This document shows, piece by piece, positions 1 through 5,072 of a stretch of 5,072 nt of DNA. Made by a program: the position numbers and the translations under genes. This DNA is from Candidatus Borrarchaeota archaeon (GTDB taxonomy: Archaea > Asgardarchaeota > Sifarchaeia > Borrarchaeales > Borrarchaeaceae), in the NCBI GenBank assembly GCA_016840645.1, contig JAEORY010000334.1, positions 1 to 5,072 on the forward strand. The letters run 5' to 3'. Numbering within the stretch: the stretch's first letter is position 1; each line of letters begins with the position of its first letter. A model generated the notes under the pieces. That model worked only from the letters and a program-made list of their open reading frames with translations. It did not search any database and had not been told where the DNA came from.

Positions 1-842
1 CTGACGTAGACGAAGTGGATCTTATTGAATACTATGCAGAAGATCCTGAAACCAGTGTTATGGCACTCTATCTTGAAGGAATTGCAGATGGACGTCGACT
101 AATACAAGTCGCAAAAGAAATCACAAAAAAGAAACCTATAATTATTCTTAAAGGAGGAAGATCTGATGCGGGTGCAAAGGCAGCTCTTTCACATACTGCT
201 TCAATTGCAGGACGCGATGAAGTCGTTGAAGCCGCGTTTAAACAAATAGGGATTCTCCAAGCTGAAACTCTAGAAGATTTAATCGGCTTTTCTAAAGCAT
301 TAGACTGGCTTGAGTTACCTCAAGGAAACAGGGTAGCGATCGTCACTGCTTCAGGTGGGGGCGGAGTGCTTGCTTCAGATCAATGCGCCCAGCAAGGTCT
401 AAATGTTGTAAATCTTTCAGAAGTAACAGTAAACAAACTAGCAGAAGTTTTTCCTGCTTGGATGCCACCTTCAAACCCCATAGATATGTGGCCAGCTATA
501 TCTGTAGCAAAACATGGGTTGAATGAAGTTCACAGCCTTGTGTTACAATCTGTCATTGAAGATAGTTCTGTAGATTGTATTTTGTTCATTTTAATGGCTC
601 TTAAAGAACTAGAACAAATTGATATTGACATGATAATCAACATGCAGGTGAATAATAGGAAACCTATGGTTTGCTGGCTTTTCGGAGATCCAAAAATTGT
701 TAACAAATGGAGATATCGATTTGAAGATCATAGGATTCCAGTTTCATCAAGTTTATCAGTAACAATTGGTTTTCTCAAGGCATTAGTCACTCGAAAAAAA
801 TATTTAGACAGACTCGAACTCGAAGGAAATCAAAGCAGTTAG
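1..842 (+). CDS. ADP-forming acyl-CoA synthetase (acetate--CoA ligase type), alpha-subunit region, 5' partial
   Basis: Enzymes of this family convert acyl-CoA + ADP + Pi to acid + CoA + ATP, or the reverse, in the cytoplasm. The frame is open from base 3 (DVDEVDLIEYYAEDPET) with no upstream stop, so the GTG at 15 is an internal Val codon and the gene starts outside the window. The 279 visible residues hold the end of the Rossmann/CoA-ligase part (ALYLEGIADGRRL, IIILKGGRSDAGAKAA). The phosphohistidine motif SHTASIAG follows, with its His codon at 192-194. Then come a glycine-rich segment (VAIVTASGGGGVLASD) and PPSNPIDMW. Alpha subunits are usually near 460 residues, so about 180-200 N-terminal residues are missing. 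No ATP-grasp beta subunit follows; it must be upstream, fused N-terminally, or elsewhere. Acid substrate cannot be told: acetate, other acyl groups, or hydroxy acids as in thaumarchaeal carbon fixation. The family call is firm. Confidence 0.93.
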   Translation, partial: DVDEVDLIEYYAEDPETSVMALYLEGIADGRRLIQVAKEITKKKPIIILKGGRSDAGAKAALSHTASIAGRDEVVEAAFKQIGILQAETLEDLIGFSKALDWLELPQGNRVAIVTASGGGGVLASDQCAQQGLNVVNLSEVTVNKLAEVFPAWMPPSNPIDMWPAISVAKHGLNEVHSLVLQSVIEDSSVDCILFILMALKELEQIDIDMIINMQVNNRKPMVCWLFGDPKIVNKWRYRFEDHRIPVSSSLSVTIGFLKALVTRKKYLDRLELEGNQSS

Positions 843-880
843 TGAATTCACTGTCGGAAATTAGATCCTTAAAAATCCTG

Positions 881-907
881 TTTTGGTTGTTTTTATTTTG
901 TTTTGTT
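881..907 (+). terminator. T-rich archaeal-type terminator after the acyl-CoA synthetase gene
   Basis: Of 27 bases, 21 are T, in runs of 4, 2, 5, 4, 4 and 2 broken by G or A, starting about 40 bases after the TAG stop. No stable hairpin precedes it. Archaeal RNA polymerase commonly terminates at such U-rich stretches without a stem. The placement between convergent genes fits. Confidence 0.6.
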
Positions 908-971
908 ATGCCTTATAAATTTTCTCTCTTTATCTTAACCTGTAAATATAGATTAAATCAACGTAATAGGT

Positions 972-1307
972 CTATTCGTCAAGATTTTCTCTCATTAATC
1001 GCTTTACAGCTGCCATAAAGTCTTCATAGTCTAGGTCACTAAATTGATCTATAACGTTATCTGGCTTTTCAAGTTTGGCGTCTTGTTCAATGCCGATAAG
1101 TTTATTCAAGCAATAATAGACTCCAAACATAAATCCTAACGCATTATGTTTATCCCACGTAGGCTCGCGGACAACATCATCTAAAGCTTCAAGAATATAT
1201 TTCCTAACCTTTTCGTCTTCGTGATATTTCCTAAAAAAATTAACAATTTCTTCCAAATGGTCTGTAAGCATTTTCCACATTTTTTGATATGGTAGATTCT
1301 CACTCAT
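972..1307 (-). CDS. small acidic helical protein, unknown function (111 aa)
   Basis: I do not recognise this family. The 111-residue product has 24 Asp/Glu against 15 Lys/Arg, with no signal peptide, no strong membrane segment and only one Cys (residue 66). It looks all-helical: an amphipathic N-terminal part (MWKMLTDHLEEIVNFFRKYHED), a middle with GFMFGVYYCLNKLIG, and an acidic end (DLDYEDFMAAVKRLMREN). I chose the ATG at 1305-1307 because GGGAGGG (1318-1324) precedes it by 10 bases. An in-frame TTG at 1335-1337 would add 10 residues (MVKEREGKSK), but it would place the ribosome-binding site inside the gene and lie almost on the expected transcript start. It is transcribed divergently from the membrane protein gene and converges on the acyl-CoA synthetase gene. 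A perfect inverted repeat lies over its putative TATA box, so it may be controlled by a dimeric regulator, possibly itself; that is inference. No clear terminator is seen after its stop. Confidence 0.72.
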   Translation of the reverse strand: MSENLPYQKMWKMLTDHLEEIVNFFRKYHEDEKVRKYILEALDDVVREPTWDKHNALGFMFGVYYCLNKLIGIEQDAKLEKPDNVIDQFSDLDYEDFMAAVKRLMRENLDE

Positions 1308-1317
1308 TTTTGACTTG

Positions 1318-1324
1318 CCCTCCC
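1318..1324 (-). promoter_or_regulatory. Shine-Dalgarno GGGAGGG that favours the ATG start of the small acidic protein
   Basis: The minus strand reads GGGAGGG here, 10 bases before the ATG at 1305-1307. It would be internal if translation began at the TTG at 1335-1337, so it supports the shorter 111-residue form. Confidence 0.6.
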
Positions 1325-1352
1325 GCTCTTTGACCAATTATTCTTATGGGTC

Positions 1353-1373
1353 GTTTAACTTATAAAGTTAAAC
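1353..1373. promoter_or_regulatory. perfect inverted repeat over a TATA box, candidate operator/promoter
   Basis: Arms GTTTAACTT and AAGTTAAAC are exact reverse complements (9 bp each) around the spacer ATA. The centre reads TTATAAA on plus and CTTTATAA on minus, good matches to an archaeal TATA box. For the minus-strand gene the expected transcript start (about 25 bases on) falls near 1338, about 30 bases before the ATG at 1307, and would include the GGGAGGG site. A dimeric repressor bound here would block TBP, so an operator role is a natural inference. It could also fire towards the plus-strand membrane protein gene, with a leader of about 80 bases. Confidence 0.55.
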
Positions 1374-1406
1374 CTATCCTTCGAAAATATGCTATCAGTA
1401 CTGTGG

Positions 1407-1415
1407 TTATTTTAA
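1407..1415 (+). promoter_or_regulatory. possible TATA box of the membrane protein gene
   Basis: TTATTTTAA is the best A/T-rich box before the gene. Transcription would start near 1436, leaving a leader of about 33 bases that contains the Shine-Dalgarno site. No clear BRE is visible. The palindromic TATA at 1353-1373 is an alternative. Confidence 0.25.
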
Positions 1416-1457
1416 GGTGAAAACTCAAAACACGTTGCATATTGTCTGAGAAATATA

Positions 1458-1464
1458 GGGAGAG
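1458..1464 (+). promoter_or_regulatory. Shine-Dalgarno site (GGGAGAG) of the membrane protein gene
   Basis: GGGAGAG ends five bases before the ATG at 1470-1472, which supports that start. Confidence 0.6.
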
Positions 1465-1469
1465 ATTGG

Positions 1470-2072
1470 ATGAATTATGCTACATGTGTGATTTCGTTAA
1501 TTGGACTTTTATTTGCGATTGTTTACACAACCTTTGTACCATGTAAAGCACAAGATGAGCAAACAATAAAGTCAGATGCAGTAACTGGAATCCCAATTGG
1601 CTTATCAGACAGAGAGTTGTTATTAAAAGATTATGAAATCACTAACCAAGAAATAGAACGCAGGGAGGACATTACGCTTGTAGTTGGATCGATTTTAATT
1701 GCTGCTGCTTTCTTAATAGCTAGTCAACCTTTCCTACTAGAGAATGAAAAGTTAATTCCAATAGCTGCATTAGCCTCAATTGTACTTTATCTTCTTTGGG
1801 CATTCGTATTACACCTTACAACAAAAAATATTGATGACATAGCGTATACACGTATTCATGTGTTAGAAGAAAGAATTGGTGCCCTTGCAAAACCATCACA
1901 ACCAGCAGACGGTAATGACTCTGAGGTACAAATAACATACAATTTTGGTACTCATAAATTTCTACAGGATCAACTTGGAAATAAATGGTGGATGCAAATT
2001 AGAAGGCGCTTCTGGGGCTTTATTTTTGTGATGCTTTGTATTTATTGGATTCTAATTGCAGTATTTTATTAA
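1470..2072 (+). CDS. integral membrane protein, unknown function, about four TM segments (200 aa)
   Basis: I do not recognise a named family. Hydrophobic segments are seen at residues 3-23, 68-85 (TLVVGSILIAAAFLIASQ), 95-116 (LIPIAALASIVLYLLWAFVLHL) and 181-199 (FWGFIFVMLCIYWILIAVF). The first could instead be a signal peptide, with possible cleavage near PCKA-QD. An arginine cluster before the last segment (QIRRR) puts the 117-180 loop in the cytoplasm. With four spans, residues 24-67 would then also be cytoplasmic, which fits an anchored rather than cleaved N-terminus. Two charged helical stretches flank the central hairpin: SDRELLLKDYEITNQEIERRED before it and DDIAYTRIHVLEERIGAL after it. 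This layout loosely recalls small membrane proteins of mobile elements and SLATT-like defence effectors, but I see no diagnostic motif and make no functional claim. It is divergent from the small acidic protein gene and convergent with the recombinase gene. Confidence 0.78.
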   Translation: MNYATCVISLIGLLFAIVYTTFVPCKAQDEQTIKSDAVTGIPIGLSDRELLLKDYEITNQEIERREDITLVVGSILIAAAFLIASQPFLLENEKLIPIAALASIVLYLLWAFVLHLTTKNIDDIAYTRIHVLEERIGALAKPSQPADGNDSEVQITYNFGTHKFLQDQLGNKWWMQIRRRFWGFIFVMLCIYWILIAVFY

Positions 2073-2092
2073 ACAAACAGAGTTTAGGATGA

Positions 2093-2116
2093 AACGAAGG
2101 CTCAAAATCTTTCGTT
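2093..2116. terminator. hairpin between convergent genes
   Basis: AACGAAGG and CTTTCGTT form an 8-bp stem (one G-U pair as plus-strand RNA) with an 8-base loop, 20 bases after the stop of the membrane protein gene. No T-tract follows on the plus strand, so it is at most a weak terminator or transcript-end stabiliser for that gene. Confidence 0.35.
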
Positions 2117-2128
2117 CATGAGTGGGGC

Positions 2129-2137
2129 AAAAAAAAA
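2129..2137 (-). terminator. poly-U terminator of the recombinase gene
   Basis: Nine consecutive A on plus (nine U in the minus transcript) start six bases beyond the recombinase TAG stop. The hairpin at 2093-2116 lies just downstream. An oligo-U tract of this length is a typical archaeal terminator. Confidence 0.6.
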
Positions 2138-2143
2138 TAGTAT

Positions 2144-3736
2144 CTATTGGATTGTCCTATTCTTTTTATTCTTTTGTTCTTTAGCGATTCTAAGTGCTTC
2201 TTTAATTTCATTCTCAGTGAGTTCTATTGGTTCATATTCATCCTTAGTAATAGGTTCATGGAATTCCTTCTGTTTTTCCATTACATACACACGCTTGATT
2301 TTTTGTTCCTCTTCTGGTTCGTCAGTGTACAAGTGTTGGTTTTGTTTTTTCATGTATTTTGAAAGAATATCCGCTACTTTTTCTTCTACGATCTCATCAA
2401 TGTTATTCTGTTGTGATTTCATCTCTAGCATTCTGGCTGAAAGTTCCAATAATTTTTCTTCGAGTTTCCGATTTTCGTCCTCCAAATAATCAATCTTTCC
2501 ATTTTGCTGTACAGTTTTTTCTGTAAGACGTTCTAATTCAGTAACAGGTATTTTTCGAGGATCTTCACTCATTATATTTAACCAAGGGTTAGCACGTCTA
2601 TACTGTGATTTAACCCAGTCAGGATCGGTTTTGAAAAACTTGTTGTAGTTATTTGGATCAATTGAATGACCCATAAAGAATTCTGCGACAATACCTTTTG
2701 CTGGTGAGGTCTCCCACGCACTCCGCGCAAGATCACGTAATTCATGCGGAGACATACCATAACGATTTCTTATCAATTCCTTATAGATTTTATTACTCGT
2801 TGGAAACGTATGACCGCACTCAGCACAAATATATACTGTACGACTTTTTTGATTCTTTGCATACTTATTTGTTGGTCCCACAATATTTTTTCTCGTTTCC
2901 CCTCCGCATTCAGGACATTCTGGAGTCTGATAATCAACGATCCCACCTAACAAAATACGGCGACGAAAATATGTTTGATATGCTGCCTTATTAACTGGAT
3001 CACCAAACTTGTTAATGAAAATAGGTTCTCCGTTTTTGATAGGTCCACGAATAGCAAGATATCGTTTTAGTGCTTCGATTGCGTCGGTTCCGATAAAAGT
3101 ATAATAAGGTCTTTTGAAACGCGCATGTTTTCTTCCTGGAAGGTCAATTCTGATAAATTTCTCGTCTTTATCGAGTTGTTTCTTGATTTGAGACCAAGAA
3201 TTATGACTAACGTGCATTATCTCAGCCCCTCCCATGAAACCTTGAAACTGCATAAGCATAATTGCTTGATACAGTTCATTAGAACTCAATATGATTTTTC
3301 TGAAGTCTTCAATTGTCAATTTTCCCGCGGTGGGTATCATATCTGGTGTTGGAGTCCAAGATTTGTCTTCTGGTAAAGAAACTCTGTTATGATTAAAGAA
3401 ACTTCTGACGGCGTGATATTTTCGTTTTAGAGTTTTGTAACGAAATTTTTGTGATGAAATCCATTCTTGTAAGACATCTAAAATCTTGTACCGTTCCTTC
3501 AGACCCTGTCCTTGCAGTATTTCTTGTGCTTTCAAAAGTCCAGTTGGAGTTTTCGCATTATGTTTTTCACCATTTTCATCAGTCCACGAGATGCCTCCAC
3601 GCTTATTAACAAATTCTAAGAAATGCCAAAACGCTCTTAAATAATTTAGCCGAGTAGTATCTGATACTTTATTTATCCATTTCGTCAATGTCGGGTTTTC
3701 TTCAACCCAGAGGTCTAATTCTTGTTGTGTTACAAT
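2144..3736 (-). CDS. tyrosine recombinase/integrase (archaeal type) with internal zinc ribbon and C-terminal coiled coil; probable ATT start
   Basis: Site-specific DNA recombinase, probably integrating or excising a mobile element. Numbered from an ATT start (530 aa), it has an N-terminal helical core-binding domain (about 1-125; ELDLWVEENPTLTKWINKVSDTTRLNYLRAFWHFLEF) and then the catalytic domain. The HxxR box is HELR (His331, Arg334), the third motif is MGHS (His357), and nucleophile candidates are Tyr364 (DPNNYNK) or Tyr379 (QYRRANPWLNI). The usual arginine of box I is not seen: the segment reads QGFMGGAEI. A zinc ribbon with Cys274, Cys277, Cys304 and Cys307 sits just before the HELR box. 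A coiled coil follows at about 399-444, then a charged tail. The first conventional start is TTG at 3686-3688, but codons 3689-3736 extend the domain naturally and no ATG, GTG or TTG occurs there. The ATT at 3734-3736 follows GGAGGG by 8 bases. A minimum annotation would be 2144-3688 (514 aa). It is same-strand with the nucleotidyltransferase gene but has its own promoter. Confidence 0.9.
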   Translation of the reverse strand: MVTQQELDLWVEENPTLTKWINKVSDTTRLNYLRAFWHFLEFVNKRGGISWTDENGEKHNAKTPTGLLKAQEILQGQGLKERYKILDVLQEWISSQKFRYKTLKRKYHAVRSFFNHNRVSLPEDKSWTPTPDMIPTAGKLTIEDFRKIILSSNELYQAIMLMQFQGFMGGAEIMHVSHNSWSQIKKQLDKDEKFIRIDLPGRKHARFKRPYYTFIGTDAIEALKRYLAIRGPIKNGEPIFINKFGDPVNKAAYQTYFRRRILLGGIVDYQTPECPECGGETRKNIVGPTNKYAKNQKSRTVYICAECGHTFPTSNKIYKELIRNRYGMSPHELRDLARSAWETSPAKGIVAEFFMGHSIDPNNYNKFFKTDPDWVKSQYRRANPWLNIMSEDPRKIPVTELERLTEKTVQQNGKIDYLEDENRKLEEKLLELSARMLEMKSQQNNIDEIVEEKVADILSKYMKKQNQHLYTDEPEEEQKIKRVYVMEKQKEFHEPITKDEYEPIELTENEIKEALRIAKEQKNKKNRTIQ

Positions 3737-3744
3737 TTTATTCG

Positions 3745-3750
3745 CCCTCC
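3745..3750 (-). promoter_or_regulatory. Shine-Dalgarno GGAGGG pointing to a non-canonical ATT start
   Basis: The minus strand reads GGAGGG, then eight bases (CGAATAAA), then ATT GTA ACA CAA in the recombinase frame. An in-frame TAA lies at 3755-3757. The TTG at 3688 has no comparable site. This decides the start in favour of 3736 or very near it. Confidence 0.6.
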
Positions 3751-3770
3751 GTACTTAGATACTGACACAG

Positions 3771-3784
3771 AAAATATAAATATT
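3771..3784 (-). promoter_or_regulatory. TATA box of the recombinase gene
   Basis: On the minus strand this reads AATATTTATATTTT, a good archaeal TATA element. Transcription about 25 bases on would start near 3752, immediately before the GGAGGG site. That gives a leader of about 16 bases for an ATT start at 3736. Confidence 0.5.
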
Positions 3785-3861
3785 GCTGATAATATTAAGG
3801 AAATTTTAGTTTTGTTACCCTATCTGAAAGTGTTAGAGCGCTAAAGGCATTATATATCTAT

Positions 3862-3867
3862 AAAAAA
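3862..3867 (-). terminator. possible oligo-U terminator after the nucleotidyltransferase gene
   Basis: Six U in the minus transcript, preceded by AAT, about 45 bases after the TAA stop at 3911-3913. It is short and has no stem, so it is a weak call. The rest of the 3737-3910 spacer is A/T-rich and shows no gene or tRNA. Confidence 0.3.
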
Positions 3868-3910
3868 TTCAAAGAATCTATAACGTAGCATCTTAAGAAT
3901 GAATTGTTGC

Positions 3911-5017
3911 TTAACTATAAATTGAGCCAGGAGGAATTACTTCGTTTTCATTAATAGTAACGTTGTCTCCAATAAAAGATCCAAGACGAGTTCGATGTGT
4001 ATTTACTAGTTTCTCCTCAAAATGTGCATAAATTTCTTGATTATTGTCATTTTTATCTAAAAAACTCACACCATTTCCAATTATACAATTTTCACCAATT
4101 ACACTGTTCTTGATAATGACGTTTTTGCCAATTCTTGTAGACGCTAACACTACACTGCGTTCTATAACCGAGTCAGTATCAATAATGACATTTTTGTCAA
4201 TAAAACTATGCAGTATTCTACAATTCTGTGCAATTTCACATTCTCTATCGACAAATGAGTTTTGAATGTCTGTACCTCTTCCTATTCTTACTGAATCATC
4301 CATATCTTTAGAAATACTTTCAAGCAAGTATAGATTGGCATCTAAATAGTCCCATGGACGACCTATATCAATCCAGTTATCCAATTCGTACCCTATAACT
4401 GATTTATTCTCTCCGATCAGTAATTGTATGGCATCGACGAAATCATACTCACCCCTTTTACCAGGTCGAATTCGCTCTATAAAATTTAGAGCAATAGGCT
4501 CTATCAAATAAGTACTTGCGGATGCTAAAGGGCTAAAAGGTATTTTTGGTTTTTCAACCACTTTTGTAACTCGTTTTCCATGCAATTGAACTACTCCGAA
4601 CCGTTCTGGTTTAGGTATATTATATAGACCTAAAGTTGTTGTAGCATTCAGACGACGGTGATTTTCTATTAAAGAGTGCCAATTTCCTTCTAAAATTGCA
4701 TCTCCATTGATTATTAGGCAAGATTCATCGTTTATAAAGATCTTTGCAGTTAAGATTGCATGAGCTAAACCTAGGGGCTTTTTTTGTTCAATATAATTTA
4801 TTTTATGTTTGTAATAACTGGAAGCGTATGCTTCGATTAACTTTCGATGGGTTGCATTTACAACGATTCCAATATCTTTAATTCCTATACTGTTAAAAAT
4901 CTGCAAGACATAATACAGTACTGGCTTTCCGAGAACAGGTAGAAGCGTTTTTGGGCGTGTCAATGTAAGAGGGAACATTCGTGTACCTAATCCTGCAGCT
5001 GGAATAAGTCCTTTCAA
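3911..5017 (-). CDS. sugar-1-phosphate nucleotidyltransferase with left-handed beta-helix (archaeal GlmU/RmlA-like)
   Basis: Forms an NDP-sugar from NTP and a sugar-1-phosphate, feeding surface glycan or nucleotide-sugar synthesis in the cytoplasm. The 368-residue protein has the nucleotidyltransferase fold at 1-235: AAGLGTR (7-13), RPKTLLPV (21-28), EQKKPLGLAHA (77-87), NGD with metal-binding Asp106, VVEKP (153-157), GEYDFVDAI (189-197) and NWIDIGRPWDYL (214-225). Residues 242-319 are hexapeptide repeats (VRIGRGTDI, TRIGKNVII, SVIGENCII). A break at 320-345 follows, then LGSFIGDNVTINENEVIPPGS. The archaeal two-domain relatives can be UTP/dTTP transferases and amino-sugar acetyltransferases. 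Whether this one acetylates, or uses UTP or dTTP, cannot be told from sequence alone. The TTG at 5015-5017 is the start: a TGA stop lies directly upstream in frame and GATGAGG precedes it by five bases. The catalytic domain looks intact. A same-strand recombinase gene lies 174 bases downstream and appears separately transcribed. Confidence 0.92.
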   Translation of the reverse strand: MKGLIPAAGLGTRMFPLTLTRPKTLLPVLGKPVLYYVLQIFNSIGIKDIGIVVNATHRKLIEAYASSYYKHKINYIEQKKPLGLAHAILTAKIFINDESCLIINGDAILEGNWHSLIENHRRLNATTTLGLYNIPKPERFGVVQLHGKRVTKVVEKPKIPFSPLASASTYLIEPIALNFIERIRPGKRGEYDFVDAIQLLIGENKSVIGYELDNWIDIGRPWDYLDANLYLLESISKDMDDSVRIGRGTDIQNSFVDRECEIAQNCRILHSFIDKNVIIDTDSVIERSVVLASTRIGKNVIIKNSVIGENCIIGNGVSFLDKNDNNQEIYAHFEEKLVNTHRTRLGSFIGDNVTINENEVIPPGSIYS

Positions 5018-5022
5018 TCAAG

Positions 5023-5029
5023 CCTCATC
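5023..5029 (-). promoter_or_regulatory. Shine-Dalgarno site (GATGAGG) before a TTG start
   Basis: The minus strand reads GATGAGG, then CTTGA, then TTG. The in-frame TGA just before the TTG excludes a longer protein, so this site confirms the TTG start of the nucleotidyltransferase. Confidence 0.55.
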
Positions 5030-5033
5030 TCAC

Positions 5034-5057
5034 AAAATAATAAACACGATGTTTAAA
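5034..5057 (-). promoter_or_regulatory. A/T-rich promoter region of the nucleotidyltransferase gene
   Basis: Two TATA-like boxes are seen on the minus strand: TTTAAA at 5052-5057, giving a leader of about 10-12 bases, and TTTATTATTTT at 5034-5044, which would give a nearly leaderless transcript. Which is used cannot be decided, and the window ends 15 bases further on. Confidence 0.3.
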
Positions 5058-5072
5058 TGAGAGTTACAAGTA

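Noticed and set aside
15..842. GTG at 15 as the start of the acyl-CoA synthetase
   Set aside because: The frame is open upstream to the window edge, and the residues before it (DVDEV) match the conserved run into DLIEYYAEDPET. The gene is truncated by the window, not started here.
2578..2760. Minus-strand 60-aa open frame
   Set aside because: It is an alternative frame inside the HELR/MGHS part of the recombinase, whose own frame carries clear catalytic motifs.
2118..3376. Plus-strand open frames at 2118-2489, 2147-2362, 2698-2994, 2744-2950 and 3125-3376
   Set aside because: All lie antisense to the recombinase. Their products are Phe/Ser-rich or Thr/Tyr-rich without domain motifs, as expected for shadow frames.
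899..3822. Shared GTTTTGTTA in both flanking spacers as an att core
   Set aside because: Nine low-complexity bases in T-rich spacers, with no extension and no nearby tRNA.
1047..3886. Shared 11-mer ATCTATAACGT at 1047-1057 and 3876-3886 as possible att repeats
   Set aside because: In an A/T-rich 5-kb window a few 11-base matches are expected by chance. One copy lies inside the small acidic protein gene, and the match does not extend.
3737..3910. tRNA gene or tRNA fragment as integration target
   Set aside because: No acceptor stem, GTTCRA-like T-loop or cloverleaf pattern was found in either strand of the spacer.
4044..4265. Plus-strand 73-aa hydrophobic open frame
   Set aside because: It is antisense to the beta-helix region of the nucleotidyltransferase. 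The Ile/Leu-rich composition is a by-product of the hexapeptide repeats.
1..5072. CRISPR array or tandem repeat
   Set aside because: No regularly spaced repeats were seen anywhere in the window.

Overview
This window looks like a stretch of an archaeal chromosome with low GC (roughly one third, judged by eye). The archaeal signs are an ADP-forming acyl-CoA synthetase, a GlmU/RmlA-like sugar nucleotidyltransferase with a left-handed beta-helix tail, an archaeal-style tyrosine recombinase (HELR...MGHSxDPxxYNK...NPWLNIMS followed by a coiled coil), TATA-like boxes at archaeal spacing, and T-tract terminators. A TACK-group archaeon (Thaumarchaeota or Bathyarchaeota-like) is my guess from gene style; the sequence does not settle it.

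Layout. (1) Positions 1-842, plus strand: the C-terminal part of an ADP-forming acyl-CoA synthetase, cut by the left window edge, followed by a T-rich terminator. (2) 972-1307, minus: a small acidic helical protein of unknown function. (3) 1470-2072, plus: a membrane protein of unknown function with about four TM segments, divergent from (2). A perfect 9-bp inverted repeat overlapping a TATA box lies between them. (4) 2144-3736, minus: a tyrosine recombinase, convergent with (3), with poly-U termination just past its stop codon. (5) 3911-5017, minus: the sugar-1-phosphate nucleotidyltransferase.

The two flanking genes are core metabolism: energy/acyl-CoA metabolism on the left and nucleotide-sugar synthesis for surface glycans on the right. 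The three genes between them (842-3911) form a small accessory island with a recombinase at one end. This may be the remnant or one end of an integrated element. I found no convincing flanking att repeat, tRNA gene, replication gene or second mobile gene, so the element idea is inference.

The most notable points are in the recombinase. Its reading frame clearly continues upstream of the first conventional start codon to an ATT codon placed at ideal distance from a GGAGGG Shine-Dalgarno sequence. It carries a four-cysteine zinc ribbon inside the catalytic domain. It lacks an arginine at the usual first catalytic position. It ends in a long coiled-coil tail.
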